The notes: generated from the sequence alone by a model not told the origin. DNA of 64,000 nucleotides from Azolla caroliniana (GCA_043228905.1 JBHGNT010000003.1:15314001-15378000); one strand, 5' to 3'; positions 10,160 to 21,471 are shown, counted from the stretch's first letter. Program-made: numbers and translations.

Positions 10160-10477
10160 CGAAGGACAGGCAGAATCCGATGTCATCTCCTAGGGCATTG
10201 CCACGTCGGATACCGCACCGCCATACCCTAAATGCTTTCCTCGTTCTCCCGAAACCTCTACCCTTTCCAGCCCATGAGGGGTACAATCGGTCGTCCGGGT
10301 GGAATGGCGCGTGTTATCGTATGATCTCTCTCGTCTGATTGCACGCGTAGGTATTGTCCCCATAAGCGGACGAATTTCATTGCAATCCCTGTACTGGCGG
10401 CGAAGCCAGGCTTCATTTTTAACATTCAGGTCCATGCTCCAAACGAGTTGTACGATTAATACTTCCAACACTACCTT

Positions 10478-10549
10478 GTCGGTGTAGTATAGTCGTGAGT
10501 ATTCCAGAATATCACACAGGTGACCTAGGTTCGATCCCCAGAAATGTCG
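10478..10549 (+). pseudogene. tRNA-Asp-like, ATC class
   Basis: Acceptor 5' strand GTCGGTG, anticodon ATC, D loop with TCGTGA. Confidence 0.7.
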
Positions 10550-10832
10550 GCACGAAGGGCGGGGCGTATCCGACATCATCTCCTAGGGCATTACCGACTA
10601 GGATCCGGCACCGCGATTTCGAGCCCTTTGCAGGTTATAGTCGGATGTCCGCGAGGCAGGGCACATGTGAACATATGATCTCTCTCGTCCGACTGCACTT
10701 CTGGGTATTGCCGCCCACAAGCGGATGAATGACGTTGCAAACCTTGTACTATCGACGAAGTCGGGCCTCGTATTCAACATTCGGGTCCATTCTCCGAACG
10801 AGTTATACGATCGATACTGCGAACACGAGGAT

Positions 10833-10904
10833 GTCATTGTAGTAGAGGCGTGAATATTCTCACCTATCATGCAGGTGACCTAGGTTCGATCCCCAGCAAC
10901 GGCG
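10833..10904 (+). pseudogene. tRNA-Asp-like, AGAGGCG class with ATC
   Basis: Third-monomer class in which the anticodon has also become ATC (loop CTATCAT). The B box is intact. The same change is seen at 12,340-12,411. Confidence 0.7.
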
Positions 10905-11223
10905 AGAACAGCTGTGCGAATCCAACGTCATCTCCTAGGGCATTACCGGCATAGATCGCACACCACTATTCCCTCAATGCTTTCCTTGTTCTCTCGAATA
11001 CTCTACACCTTTCCAGCCCATCGGCGGTACAGAAGATCAACCGGGAGGAAGGGCGCATGTCATCGTATGATCTCTCTCGTGCGACTGCACTCACCGGTAT
11101 TGTCCCCATAACCGGACGAATTTCATTGCAAACCGTGTACTAGCGACGAAGATGGGCCTCTTTTTAAACATTCGGGTCCATGCTCCGAACGAGTTATACC
11201 ATCGATACTTCCAACACGACGAT

Positions 11224-11295
11224 GTCATTGTAGTATAGTGATGAGTATTCCCGCCTGTCACGCGGGTGACCCGGGTTCGATCCCCGGCAACGGCT
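11224..11295 (+). tRNA. tRNA-Asp(GTC), nearly canonical
   Basis: Anticodon and T arms are perfect, with GTC at 11,257-11,259. Flaws: A·C at acceptor pair 4-68, AGTGATGA in the D loop, and T as discriminator base. Confidence 0.55.
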
Positions 11296-11629
11296 CGAAG
11301 GACAGGCAGAATCCGATGTCATCTCCTAGGGCATTGCCACGTCAGATCCCGCACCGCCATATCCTAAATGCTTTCCTCGTTGTCCCGAAACCTCTACCCT
11401 TTCCAGCCCATGAGGGGTACAATCGGCCGTCCGGGTGGAAAGGGGCATGTCATCGTATGATCTCTCTCGTCCGATTGCACTCGTAGGTATTGTCCCCATA
11501 AGTGGACGAATTTCATTGCAATCCCTGGATTGGCGGCGAAGCCAGGCTTCATTTTTAACATTCAGGTCCATGCTCCAAACGAGTTGTACGATTAATGCTT
11601 TCAACGATTAATACTTTCAACACTACCTT

Positions 11630-11701
11630 GTCGTTGTAGTATAGTCGTGAGTATTCCCAAATATCACACAGGTGACCTAGGTTCAATCTCGAGAAATGTC
11701 G
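11630..11701 (+). pseudogene. tRNA-Asp-like, ATC class
   Basis: Anticodon ATC; B box damaged (GGTTCAATCTC). It follows a 16-bp local duplication around 11,595-11,610 (AACGATTAATACTTTCAAC). Confidence 0.65.
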
Positions 11702-11984
11702 GCACGAAGGGCGGGGCGTATCCGATATCATCTCCTAAGGCATTACCGACTAGGATCCGGCACCGTGATTTCGAGCCCTTTGCAGGTTATAGTCGGTTGT
11801 CCGCGAGGCAGGGCACATGTGAACATATGATCTCTCTCGTCCGACTGCACATCTGGGTATTGCCGCCCACAAGCGGATGAATGACGTTGAAAACCTTGTA
11901 CTATCGACGAAGTCGGGCCTCGTTTTCAACATTCGGGTCCATTCTCCGAACGAGTTATACGATCGATACTGCGAACACGAGGCT

Positions 11985-12056
11985 ATCATTGTAGTAGAGG
12001 CGTGAATATTCTCGCCTGTCACGCAGGTGACCTAGGTTCGATCCCCAGAAATGTCG
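11985..12056 (+). pseudogene. tRNA-Asp-like chimera of two monomer classes
   Basis: The 5' two thirds match the AGAGGCG class with GTC anticodon, while the 3' end (CCCAGAAATGTCG) and following body match the ATC class. A within-array exchange fused two monomers inside the head. Confidence 0.7.
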
Positions 12057-12339
12057 GCACGAAGGGCGGGGCGTATCCGACATCATCTCCTAGGGCATTA
12101 CCGACTAGGATCCGGCACCGCGATTTCGAGCCCTTTGCAGGTTATAGTCGGATGTCCGCGAGGCAGGGCACATGTGAACATATGATCTCTCTCGTCCGAC
12201 TGCACTTCTGGATATTGCCGCCCACAAGCGGATGAATGACGTTGCAAACCTTGTACTATCGACGAAGTCGGGCCTCGTTTTCAACATTCGGGTCCATTCT
12301 CCGAACGAGTTATACGATCCATACTGCGAACACGAGGAT

Positions 12340-12411
12340 GTCATTGTAGTAGAGGCGTGAATATTCTCACCTATCATGCAGGTGACCTAGCTTCGATCCC
12401 CAGCAACGGCG
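12340..12411 (+). pseudogene. tRNA-Asp-like, AGAGGCG class with ATC
   Basis: Loop CTATCAT gives ATC; B box is GCTTCGATCCC. Sister to the copy at 10,833. Confidence 0.7.
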
Positions 12412-12730
12412 AGAACAGCTGTGCGAATCCAACGTCATCTCCTAGGGCATTGCCGCCTCAGATCCCACACCACTATTCCCTTAATGCTTTCCTTGTTCTC
12501 CCGAATACTCTACCCCTTTCCAGCCCATGGGCGGTACAGAAGATCAACCGGGAGGAAGGGCGCATGTCATCGTATAATCTCTCTCGTGGGACTGCACTCA
12601 CCGGTATTGTCCCCATAAGCAGAAGAATTTCATTGCAAACCGTGTACTGGCGACGAAGATGGGCCTCTTCTTAAACATTCAGGTCCATGGTCCGAACGAG
12701 TTACACCATCGATACTTCCAACACGACGAT

Positions 12731-12802
12731 GTCGTTGTAGTATAGTGGTGAGTATTCCCGCCTGTCACGCGGGTGACCCGGGTTCGATCCCCGGCAACGG
12801 CG
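12731..12802 (+). tRNA. tRNA-Asp(GTC), canonical sequence
   Basis: All 72 positions equal the canonical copy. Anticodon GTC at 12,764-12,766. It lies just past the strict 1,527-bp block. The monomer's T-run comes only far downstream. Confidence 0.8.
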
Positions 12803-13120
12803 CGAAGGACAGGGAGAATCCGATGTCATCTCCTAGGGCATTGCCACGTCCGATCCCGCACCGCCATATCCTAAATGCTTTCCTCGTTCTCCCGAAAACT
12901 CTACCCTTTCCAGCCCATGAGGGGTACAATCGGTCGTCCGAGTGGAAAGGCGCATGTCATCGTATGATCTCTCTCGTCCGATTGCACTAGTAGGTATTGT
13001 CCCCATAAGCGGACGAATTTCATTGCAATCCCTGTACTGGCGGCGAAGCCAGGCTTCATTTTTAACATTCAGGTCCATGCTCCAAACGAGTGGTACGATT
13101 AATACTTTCAACACTACCTT

Positions 13121-13192
13121 GTCGTTGTAGTATAGTCGTGAGTATTCCCGAATATCACACAGGTGACCTAGGTTCGATCCCCAGAAATGTCG
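13121..13192 (+). pseudogene. tRNA-Asp-like, ATC class
   Basis: Anticodon ATC (loop ATATCAC after CCCGA); 3' strand AAATGTCG unpaired. Confidence 0.7.
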
Positions 13193-13475
13193 GCACGAAG
13201 GGCGGGGCGTATCCGATATCATCTCCTAGGGCATTACCGACTAGGATCCGGCACCGCGATTTCGAGCCCTTTGCAGGTTTTAGTCCGTTGTCCGCGAGGC
13301 AGGGCACATGTGAACATATGATCTCTCTCGTCCGATTGCACTTCTGGGTATTGCCGCCCACAAGCGGATGAATGACGTTGCAAACCTTGTACTATCGACA
13401 AAGTCGGGCTTCGTTTTCAACATTCGGGTCCGTTCTCCGAACGAGTTATACGATCGATACTACGGACACGAGGAT

Positions 13476-13547
13476 GTCATTGTAGTAGAGGCGTGAATAT
13501 TCTCGTCTGTCACGCAGGTGACCTAGGTTCGATCCCCAGCAACGGCG
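13476..13547 (+). pseudogene. tRNA-Asp(GTC)-like, AGAGGCG class
   Basis: GTC anticodon with stem CTCGT/GCAGG; degenerate A box. Confidence 0.7.
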
Positions 13548-13865
13548 AGAACAGCTGTGCGAATCCAACGTCATCTCCTAGGGCATTGCCGCCTCAGATC
13601 CCACACCACTATTCCCTCAATGCTTTCCTTGTTCTCCCGAATACTCTACCCCTTTCCAGCCCATGGGCGGTACAGAAGATCAACCGGGAGGAAGGGCGCA
13701 TGTCATCGTATGATCTCTCTCGTGCGACTGCACTCACCGGTATTTTCCCCATAAGAGACGAATTTCATTGCAAACCCTGTACTGGCGACGAAGATGGGCC
13801 TCTTCTTAAACATTCGGGTTCATGGTCGGAACGAGTTATACCATCGATACTTCCAACATGACGAT

Positions 13866-13937
13866 GTCGTTGTAGTATAGTGGTGAGTATTCCCGCCTGT
13901 CACGCGGGTGACCCGGGTTCGATCCCCGGCAACGGCG
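13866..13937 (+). tRNA. tRNA-Asp(GTC), canonical sequence
   Basis: All 72 positions canonical; anticodon GTC at 13,899-13,901. The monomer body that follows is rearranged near 14,085, where GGGCCTCGTTTTCAAG joins directly to a CTCCTAGGGC segment. Confidence 0.8.
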
Positions 13938-14395
13938 CGAAGGACAAGGAGAATCCGATGTCATCTCCTAGGGCATTGCCACGTCCGATCCCGCATCGCC
14001 ATACCCTAAATGCTTTCCTCGTTCTCCCGAATACTGTACACCTTTCCAGCCCATGGGCGGTACAGAAGATCAACCGGGCCTCGTTTTCAAGTATTCCCGA
14101 ACATCTCCTAGGGCATTGCCGTCTCAGATCCCACACCACTATTCCCTCAATGCTTTCCTTGATCTCCCGAATACTCTACCGCTTTCTAGCCCATGGGCGG
14201 TACAGAAGATCAATCGGGAGGAAGGGCGCATGTCATCGTATGATCTCTCTCGTGCCACTGCACTCACCGGTATTGTCCCCATAAGCAGACCAATTTCATT
14301 GCAAACCGTGTACTGGCGACGAAGATGGGCCTCTTCTTAAACATTCGGGCCATGCTCCGAACGAGTTATACCATCGATACTTCCAACACGACGAT

Positions 14396-14467
14396 GTCGT
14401 TGTAGTATAGTGGTGAGTATTCCCGCCTGTCACGCGGGTGACCCGGGTTCGATCCCCGGCAACGGCG
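14396..14467 (+). tRNA. tRNA-Asp(GTC), canonical sequence
   Basis: All 72 positions canonical; anticodon GTC at 14,429-14,431. It is the last canonical head; monomers beyond it decay quickly. Confidence 0.8.
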
Positions 14468-14786
14468 CGAAAGACTGGGAGAATTCGATGTCATCTCCTA
14501 GGGCATTGCCACGTGAAATCCCACACCGTCATATCCTCAATGCTTTCCTCGTTCTCCAGAATCCTCTACCCCTTTCCAGCCCTTGGGGTGTACAGACGAT
14601 CAACCGGGAGGAAGGGCACATGTCATCGTAAGATTGCTCTCGTGCGACTGCACTCACCGGTATTGTCCCCATAAGCGGACGAATTTCATTGCAAACCGTG
14701 TACTGGCGATGAAGATGGGCCTCTTTTTAAACATTCGGGTCCATGCTCCGAACGAGTTATACCATCGATACTTCCAACACGACGAT

Positions 14787-14858
14787 GCCATTGTAGTATA
14801 GTGGTGAGTATTCCCGCCTATCATACAGGTGACCCGGGTTCTATCCCCGGCAACCGCG
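14787..14858 (+). pseudogene. tRNA-Asp-like, ATC
   Basis: Acceptor GCCATTG/CAACCGC, loop CTATCAT (ATC), B box damaged (GGTTCTATCC). Confidence 0.65.
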
Positions 14859-15532
14859 CGAAGGAGAGGGAGAATCCGATGTCATCTCCTAGGGCATTGC
14901 CACGTCAGATCCCGCACCGCCATATCCTAAATGCTTTCCTTGTTCTCCCGAAACCTTTACCCTTTCCAGCCCTTGGGGGGTACAATCGGTCGTCCGGGAG
15001 GAAGGTCACATGTCATCGTATGATCTCTCTCGTCCAACTGCACTCGTAGGTATTGTCTGGCAACATCGGCGCCATTGGAGGGGCGTATCCGATGTCATCA
15101 CCTAGGGAATTGCCGCCTAGGATCCCGCACCGCCAGATCGTCAATGCTTTCATCGATTCCCCAAATTGTCTACCCATTTCTGGCCCTTTGCGGGGTATAG
15201 TCGGTTGTCCGCCTATGATCTCTCTCATTCGGGTTCGATCCGATGTCATCTCCTAGGGCATTGCTGCCTAGTATGCCGCAACACCATATCCTCAATGCTT
15301 TCCTCGTTCCTCTGAATCTTGTACCCCTTTCGAGCCCTTGTGGGGTACAATTGGTCATTCGGGCACATGTCATTATAAAATCTCTCGTCGAGCTGCAGTA
15401 CCGGATATTGTCGCCCATAAGCGGACGAAATTCTTTGCAAGCCCTGTACTGCCGACGAAGCCGGTCCTCGTTTTTGACATTCGGGTCCCTGCTCCGAACG
15501 AGTTTTACAATCGATACTTCCAACACGAGGAT

Positions 15533-15602
15533 GTGGTTGTAGTAGTGGTGATTATTCTCGCTTGTGGCGCGGTCGATAGGGGTTCGATTCCTGTGAATGG
15601 CG
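15533..15602 (+). pseudogene. tRNA-Asp-like, degenerate
   Basis: 70 nt with a 2-nt loss in the A box (GTAGTAGTGG) and a disrupted anticodon stem. Two further heads upstream, near 15,055-15,075 and 15,224-15,240, are reduced to short 3' or B-box scraps. Confidence 0.6.
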
Positions 15603-15801
15603 GAATGAATCCGATATCATCTCCTAGGGCATTGCCGCTTAGGATAACGCACCACCATATCCTACATGGTTTGCTCATACCGCCGATAAGCGGACGAATT
15701 TCGTTGCAACCCCTGTACTGCCGACGAAGTCTAGCCTCGTTTTCGACATTCGGGTCCATGCTCCGAACGAGTTGTATGATCGATACTTCCCACACAACGA
15801 T

Positions 15802-15873
15802 GTCGTTGTAGTATAGTGGTGAGTATTCCTGCCTGTCACACGGGTGACGTGGCTTTGATGCCCGGCAATGGCC
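15802..15873 (+). pseudogene. tRNA-Asp(GTC)-like, degenerate
   Basis: 5' half and GTC anticodon good; T arm reads GGCTTTGATGCC and cannot serve as a B box. Confidence 0.65.
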
Positions 15874-16168
15874 TAAAGGGTGGGGCAAATCCGATGTGAA
15901 CTCCTAGGGCATTACCGCCTAGCCTCCGGCACCGACATATCCTCAATACTTTCCTCATTCCCCTGAATCCTGTACCCCTTTCGAGCCCTTGGGGGGTACA
16001 ATCCGTCGTCCGTGAGGCAAGGTGCATGTCATCATAAAATCTCTCATCCGACTCTACTATAAGGAATTTCGTTGCAACTCTTGCACTGCCGACGAAGACT
16101 GGCCTCTTTTTGACATTCGGGTACATGGTCCGACCGAGTTGTACGATCGATACTTCCCACACAACAAT

Positions 16169-16214
16169 GTCGTTGTTGTATAGTGGTGAGTATTCCTGCC
16201 TGTCACACGGCAGG
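16169..16214 (+). pseudogene. tRNA-Asp(GTC) 5' fragment
   Basis: Acceptor through anticodon arm only (GTCGTTGTTGTATAGTGGTG), then a jump to mid-monomer sequence. Confidence 0.6.
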
Positions 16215-16385
16215 TCGCATACCCTCAAATAATCTCTCGTCTGACTGCACTACTAGGTATTGTCGCCCATAAGCAGACGAATTTCGTTGCAACCCTTGGA
16301 CTGCTGACGAAGACGGGCTTCATTTTTGACATTCGGGTCCATATTCCGAACGAGTTGTACGATCGATACTTCAAAACAAGAGGAT

Positions 16386-16457
16386 GTCGTTGTAATATAG
16401 TGGTGCGTATTCTTGCCGGTCACGCGGGTGACACGGGTTCGATCCCTGGTAATGGCA
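16386..16457 (+). pseudogene. tRNA-Asp(GTC)-like, degenerate
   Basis: GTC triplet with G at the U33 site. A box TAATATAGTGG. Last head before the 16,698 insertion. Confidence 0.65.
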
Positions 16458-19090
16458 CAAAGGGAGGGGCAAATCCGATGTCATCTCCTACGGCATTGCC
16501 GCCTAGGTTCCCGCACCGCAATATCCTCAATGCTTTCCTATACCCCTTTCGAGCAGTTGGGGGGTACAGTCGGTAGAGCGCATATCGTCATATGATATCT
16601 CGTCGGACTGCACTCCTGGGTATTGCGGACAAATTTTATTTCTACCCATGGATTGGAAACGAAACCGGACCTCGTATTCGACAGTCGGGTCGATCAATGT
16701 TAATCCTAGGGCCGGACAACAGCCTAACACAGGTTGTCCACTTAAGACACTTCACCAAAGGGTGTTACGGCAGGATGACTTACGACACAACTGAAAGATT
16801 AAGGCAATAAGTTCTATTAATTATCCGTTGTTGATTACATTGTAACCGGGCCTTTATATAGGTCTCCGGTGCGAAGTACAAAACGGTGCCAACCGGCACC
16901 TTTTCGGGATCGGTCCGAATCCGGATCGGCATACCGATTCCGGTTCGTCCGTCCACATCATCTCATATATTAATATATATTAAGACTACTAATTACAACA
17001 GTTCCCGAATAAACTATTCCTTTCACACTCTGGTCTGGACCTTCTTAAGCCTTCTTGCCGGCCGGGTAACACATGGCACGCCCGTGGGAGAGTGCCTTGC
17101 ACGTCGATCCCACATGCCTTGATGATGATATTTCTTCGACCGGAACTTCTATCGGTCCTTTCAACGATCGACTCCCTCGATCGGAGTGCTTGACTCGAAC
17201 ATATTTGTCGGTCAGCAAATCTTTCTGCGACATGAACATTCTCGTTCTGTCGGCTTACGAACTTCTTCCTGGGTCCAAAATCATGTCGTGTATATGTATG
17301 TTCTTCCTTTGTTTTGAGTGTGTGTGAGTAGTCTTGGGGATTTCCAAAATTTTAGTGGTGCCTTTTTTTTATTTAAATTTTCATATGCACCCTCGAGTTT
17401 TGAAAATTTCATTCAGTACCCCCAAGTTTCTGAAATTTTAGGCTGCTACCCTCAACATTTTAAAATTTCTTCGCATGCCCCTCTCTCCTCTTTTTCCCTG
17501 TCATTTTTTTTTTTTAGTGTTTGTCTTCCTACGTTCTCTCCTGCGTGTTGTCTACATCTTCTTCCTCCTTGGTGTTAACCGTTGCTTCTTCTCTTCCTCC
17601 TGTCTTTCTTTTCCTCCTCTCTCTTTCTTCTTCTATCTCTGTTTCTTCCACTTCGTGTATGTCTGTTCATGCCTTTCTCTTCTTCCATGACATCTTCTTT
17701 TTCTTCCTTCTCTGTTCTTCTTCTTCCTTGCATTTCTCTTCTCTCTTCTTCTTATTTTCTGTATGTCTGCCTCTTTCTTCTCTGCGTTCTTTTTGTTTTG
17801 GTTGTCATGGTTGGTCGTCTGTCCAGCCCGTTTGGCCACTCCGGCCACTGTTCGGCTATTAGGGCCGCTTCGGCCGCTCCTCGGCCACTCCTCGGCCACT
17901 CTTTGGCCGCTCTTCCGTCTCCATCTCTCGCCGTTTCGACCGGTTTCCGGCCCTTCTGGCCGCTCTTTCCGCTGTCTGGCCCGTTTGGCCATGTCTGTCA
18001 AGTCCATCTCCAGATGTCTCTGTCACCGACCTTGTCGGCCCTATTCGGCCGTCGGTTTTGGCCGAGGTCCGTCGCTTTTCACCATCAATGTCGTTGTTTC
18101 GGCCGTCTTTGTCCAGCGTTTCTCTGGCCGGTTGTACGGTGACTTCGTCATCGTTCCGGTCGCCATCGTTTGTTTGGCGACCGATGCGGCTTCATCCGAC
18201 CCTTGTCTGAGCCTCCGGCCGCTTCGGTTGCTACAACCACTGTCCGGCTATTCCAACCATTCCGACTGTTGCCCGACTGCTCTTAAGCCGTTGTTCGGCC
18301 ATTCCGGCAACTGTTATCCGCTCCGGTTGCTGTCGGTTGGTGGTGACCATTCATGACGCCTTTCTCGTCGTCGCCAGCCCTATCCGGCCGGCCTTGAGTC
18401 GCATGGCCGCTCTGTTCAGTCGTCACTATCCGAGCGTTCTTCTGGCCTACGTTTTGACCGCGGTTCAGCTGTGTCTAACCGTTCTGTTCTTGGTTGTTGT
18501 CCATTAGTTGGTCGTGCCGGCTGTCAGTCTCTGACAATATCTTTCCGGTCCTTCGTTCATTCTTCCGTCCATCCGTTCGGCCGTTTCCGATCATGAAGTC
18601 GCTCTTCAACGGTCTTTGTCTCTTCGCATATTTGTCGTTGTTGACCTTGTCCGACTGTCTTCGTTCATCCATGCCTGGTCGTTGTTGGTCTTCATAGTCA
18701 CTATCTTTGTTGGCTCTATTTGGCCGGTCTCTTTCCACTGTTCGACCGTCGGTTTGGCCGCCGCTTGCCGGCCTCTCCGGCCTTTTCTGTCTATGCCTCG
18801 GCCGTTGTCAAGCTACCACTCCGTATAGGACTCCATCACCATCTCTGTTGGTTTCCGTCCATTCGAGTCCGCGTCTGTGTCTCTTCTCTGTCTTCTATGG
18901 TCCTTCGGTGTTAAGCAACTCTGGTTCTTGTTCCGATTCCGGTTCCGACTCTCTTGCGTTGTTTCTTCTGGAACCATTCCCGTGCATTCTCAGCACATCC
19001 TACCAGTCTCCGCTCCACACACTGCGACTTTCTCCGCAGTTTCCTGGTGGGCTTCTCTTTCCGGTCGTGCTGGCCAGGGTTCCCTTTGCG

Positions 19091-19348
19091 TTGCTGTTTG
19101 TCCAGCCGTGCATCTTGCACCACGCTTTTGAGAACACACACATTGTCGCAAACCGCTTTCGGAAACACGCACATGGACACTAATCGCAACCTCGCACAAA
19201 CATTGTTGCCATTCATGCATTGCTGTTTGTCCAGCCGTGCATCTTGCACCACGCTTTTGAGAACACACACATTGTCGCAAACCGCTTTCGGAAACATGCA
19301 CATGGACACTAATCGCAACCTCGCACAAACATTGTTGCCATTCATGCA
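19091..19348. repeat. 129-bp tandem duplication
   Basis: TTGCTGTTTGTCCAGCCGTG starts at 19,091 and again at 19,220. The two copies differ by one base (AAACACGCAC versus AAACATGCAC). It lies inside the LTR element. Confidence 0.85.
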
Positions 19349-19698
19349 TTCCTCCATAGACTTCTTCCAACATCTTCACCGTCATTTTCGCGTTTCGCCA
19401 TTTCTTGCAGTTAGTCACTATGGCTTGCACATCTGCGTATCATTCTTCGACTCCGTCTCCAAAGGGGGGTCGCCTTAGTGGTCGCCAAAAGGCGTTGTAT
19501 GTTTTAGGGTTAACATTTATGATGATTGGTGATAAGCATTGAGAGATTGATTATGATATTGATAGTTATGAAGATGGAAATGGTGATGGCGATAAGAATC
19601 ATTGTGGGTGATAGCATGATGTGCATTGAGAAGCATTGCGGGGTGGGGGGTGGTGCCTAGAATGGCTCCACCCCCCTCCCAAGGGGGTTCAACGTAAG

Positions 19699-19700
19699 GG

Positions 19701-19731
<31 letters not shown>

Positions 19732-19753
19732 GTCAAAGAGAGAGAGAGAGAGA
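19699..19753. repeat. (GA)n microsatellite pair inside the right-hand LTR
   Basis: Two GA runs split by AAATATGTCAAA. The inverted copy has the matching CT run at about 44,242-44,266. Confidence 0.85.
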
Positions 19754-20189
19754 AAATGATTACATGTTTCATTCATTCCCCATAAGGGGTTAAATAGTAC
19801 AAGAGGGGGTAGATACATAGGGGTGTAAGTCCCCTCGAGCATTCATACTGGACACTCACTCACACTTTCTCGTATCCATCCACATGCACACACATGTGCA
19901 TGTGTTCACATACGTATAGACTCACAATTACATTTATGCCCCCTACACATACACAACAACATCATGATAACATTCGAACCTCGCTCATCACACTTGACTC
20001 TCCGTACATCTCGTACGGGGTAACAATCAATACATGGCACATCTCATCATATAATGTATCGTCCGATTGCACTCCTGGGTATTGCCGCCCATAAGCGGAC
20101 GATTTTCTTTGCAACCCAAGTACATGCAGGCGACGAAACCGGCCCTCGTTTTCGACATTCATGTCGATGAATATTTCCAACATGAGGAT

Positions 20190-20261
20190 GTCGTTGTAGT
20201 CTACTGGTGAGTATTCCTACTTGTCACGCGGGTCACCTGGCTTCGATCCCCGACAACGACG
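20190..20261 (+). pseudogene. tRNA-Asp(GTC)-like, degenerate
   Basis: GTC anticodon; A box TAGTCTACTGG; T stem damaged. Confidence 0.65.
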
Positions 20262-20549
20262 CGAAGGGCATTGCCGCCTAGGATCCCGCACTGCCATATC
20301 CTCTATGCTTTCCTCGTCTCCCTCGATCCTCTACCGCTTTCGACCCCTTGGGGAATATAGTCGGTCGTCCCCGAGGTAGGGCGCATATCATCATATGATC
20401 TCTTGTTCGACTGCACTCCGGGGTATTACCGCATGTAAGCCGACGAATTTCGTTGCAACCCGTGTTTGTCGACAAGGTCGGCCCTTGTTTTCGACATTCG
20501 GGTCCATGCTCAAAACAAGTTGTAGGATTGATATTTCCAACACGAGGAT

Positions 20550-20621
20550 GTCGTTGTAGTATAGCAGTGACTATTCCCGGTTGTCACGCGGGTGACCCAG
20601 GTTCGATCCCTGGCAACGGGG
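20550..20621 (+). pseudogene. tRNA-Asp(GTC)-like with compensated T stem
   Basis: GTC anticodon and B box GGTTCGATCCC intact. The T stem is CCAGG/CCTGG, so the third pair has changed from G-C to A-T on both strands. The D loop is AGCAGTGA and the 3' end CAACGGG. Confidence 0.6.
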
Positions 20622-20911
20622 CGAATCCGATGTCATCTCCTAGGCCATTGCCCCCTCGGATCCCGCACCGCCATATCCTTAATGCTTTCCTCGTTCCCTC
20701 AAATCTTGTACCCCTTTCGAGCCCTTGGGGGGTACAATCGTTCGTCCGCGAGGAAAGGCACATGTCGTCATATAATCTCTTGTCCGAGAGCAGTACTAGG
20801 TATTGTTGCCCATAAACAGACCAATTTTGTTGCAAGCCCCGTACTGCCGAAGAAGCTGGGTCTCATTTTCGAAATTCGAGTCAATACGATCGATACTTCT
20901 AATACTAGGAT

Positions 20912-20983
20912 GTCGTTGTAGTATAGTGGTGAGTATTCCCGCCTATCACGCCAATGACCCGGGTTCGATCCCCGGCAATGGCA
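20912..20983 (+). pseudogene. tRNA-Asp-like, ATC
   Basis: Acceptor, A box, T arm and B box good, but the anticodon is ATC and the stem GCCAA no longer pairs with CCCGC. Confidence 0.65.
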
Positions 20984-21399
20984 CGAAGGGCGGGGTGAAT
21001 CTGATGTCATCTTCTAGGGCATTGCCGCCTAGAATCCCGCACCGCCATATCCTCCATGGTTTCCTCGTTCCCCTGACTCATCTACCCCTTACGAGCCCAT
21101 GGGGGGTCCAATCGGTCGTCCGCGAGGCAGGGCGCATATCATCATATGATCTCTCTCGTCCGAATGCAGTTCTAGGTATTGCTGCCCATAAGCGGAAGAA
21201 TTTCGTTGTAGTTCTAGGTATTGCCGCCCATAAGCGGACAAATTTCGCTTCACTTCTAGGTATTGCTGCTTATGAATTTCGCTGCACTTCTAGGTTTTGC
21301 TGCCCATAAGCAGACGAATTTCACTGCAACCCGTATACTTGCGACAAAAACGGGCCTCATATTCAACATTTCATCAATCGATACAACGAACATGAGTAT

Positions 21400-21471
21400 A
21401 TCGTTGTAGTATAGTGGTGAGTATTCTAGCTTATCATGGAGGTGACCCGGGTTCGATCCCTGGCAACAACG
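21400..21471 (+). pseudogene. tRNA-Asp-like, ATC
   Basis: B box intact; anticodon arm TCTAGC-TTATCAT-GGAGG is damaged. Confidence 0.65.

Larger units (their letters stand above)
1893..16697 (+). repeat. tRNA-Asp-bearing tandem satellite, left block
   Basis: Head-to-tail monomers of about 350-390 bp. Each consists of a 72-nt tRNA-Asp-like head and then a body with recurring landmarks: a CCGATGTCATCTCCTAGGGC-like stretch, GCTTTCCTCGTTC, a GGGGTACA(A/G)TCGGTCGTCCG-like box, CGTATGATCTCTCTCGTC, CCCATAAGCGGACGAATTTC, GTACTGGCGACGAAG, a T4-T5 run, and GAACGAGTT.TACGATCGATAC just before the next head. All heads are on the plus strand. Monomers at 3.7-14.5 kb are very alike; those at 1.9-3.7 and 15-16.7 kb are diverged or truncated. 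Open frames within it recur with the repeat period on both strands and carry no recognisable domains, so they are not annotated as genes. Confidence 0.9.
16698..20025 (-). mobile_element. LARD-like LTR element with two different LTRs
   Basis: A complete insertion flanked by the 5-bp duplication ATCAA (16,693-16,697 and 20,026-20,030). Both outer ends have TGTTA/TAACA form. Read on the minus strand: a right-hand LTR (20,025 to about 19,500); a priming site TGGCGACCACTAAGGCG at 19,487-19,471; about 2.4 kb of internal DNA with no gag or pol; a GTGGGATCGACGTGCAAGGC-like end; then a left-hand LTR (17,071-16,698). The two LTRs share only the first bases (TGTTACCC), which is abnormal. Frames in 17,300-19,400 are low-complexity pyrimidine-rich translations and not convincing genes. 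A second copy in the opposite orientation lies at 41,522-44,480. Confidence 0.75.

Noticed and set aside
5609-13222. Recurring 129-, 90-, 106- and 78-residue open frames on both strands
   Set aside because: They recur with the satellite period, overlap the tRNA heads, run on both strands and contain no domain. Open length is a by-product of repeat composition.
17582-18356. Long plus-strand frames of 186-197 residues rich in L, S, F
   Set aside because: They are antisense to the LTR element, come from pyrimidine-rich low-complexity DNA, and the mirrored copy at 42,653-43,445 gives the same artefact.
16698-20025. tRNA-Asp as the primer of the LTR elements, linking them to the array
   Set aside because: The priming site TGGCGACCACTAAGGCG does not match the complement of the tRNA-Asp 3' end (which would begin TGGCGCCGTTGCCGGGG). 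The copias use an initiator-Met-type site.
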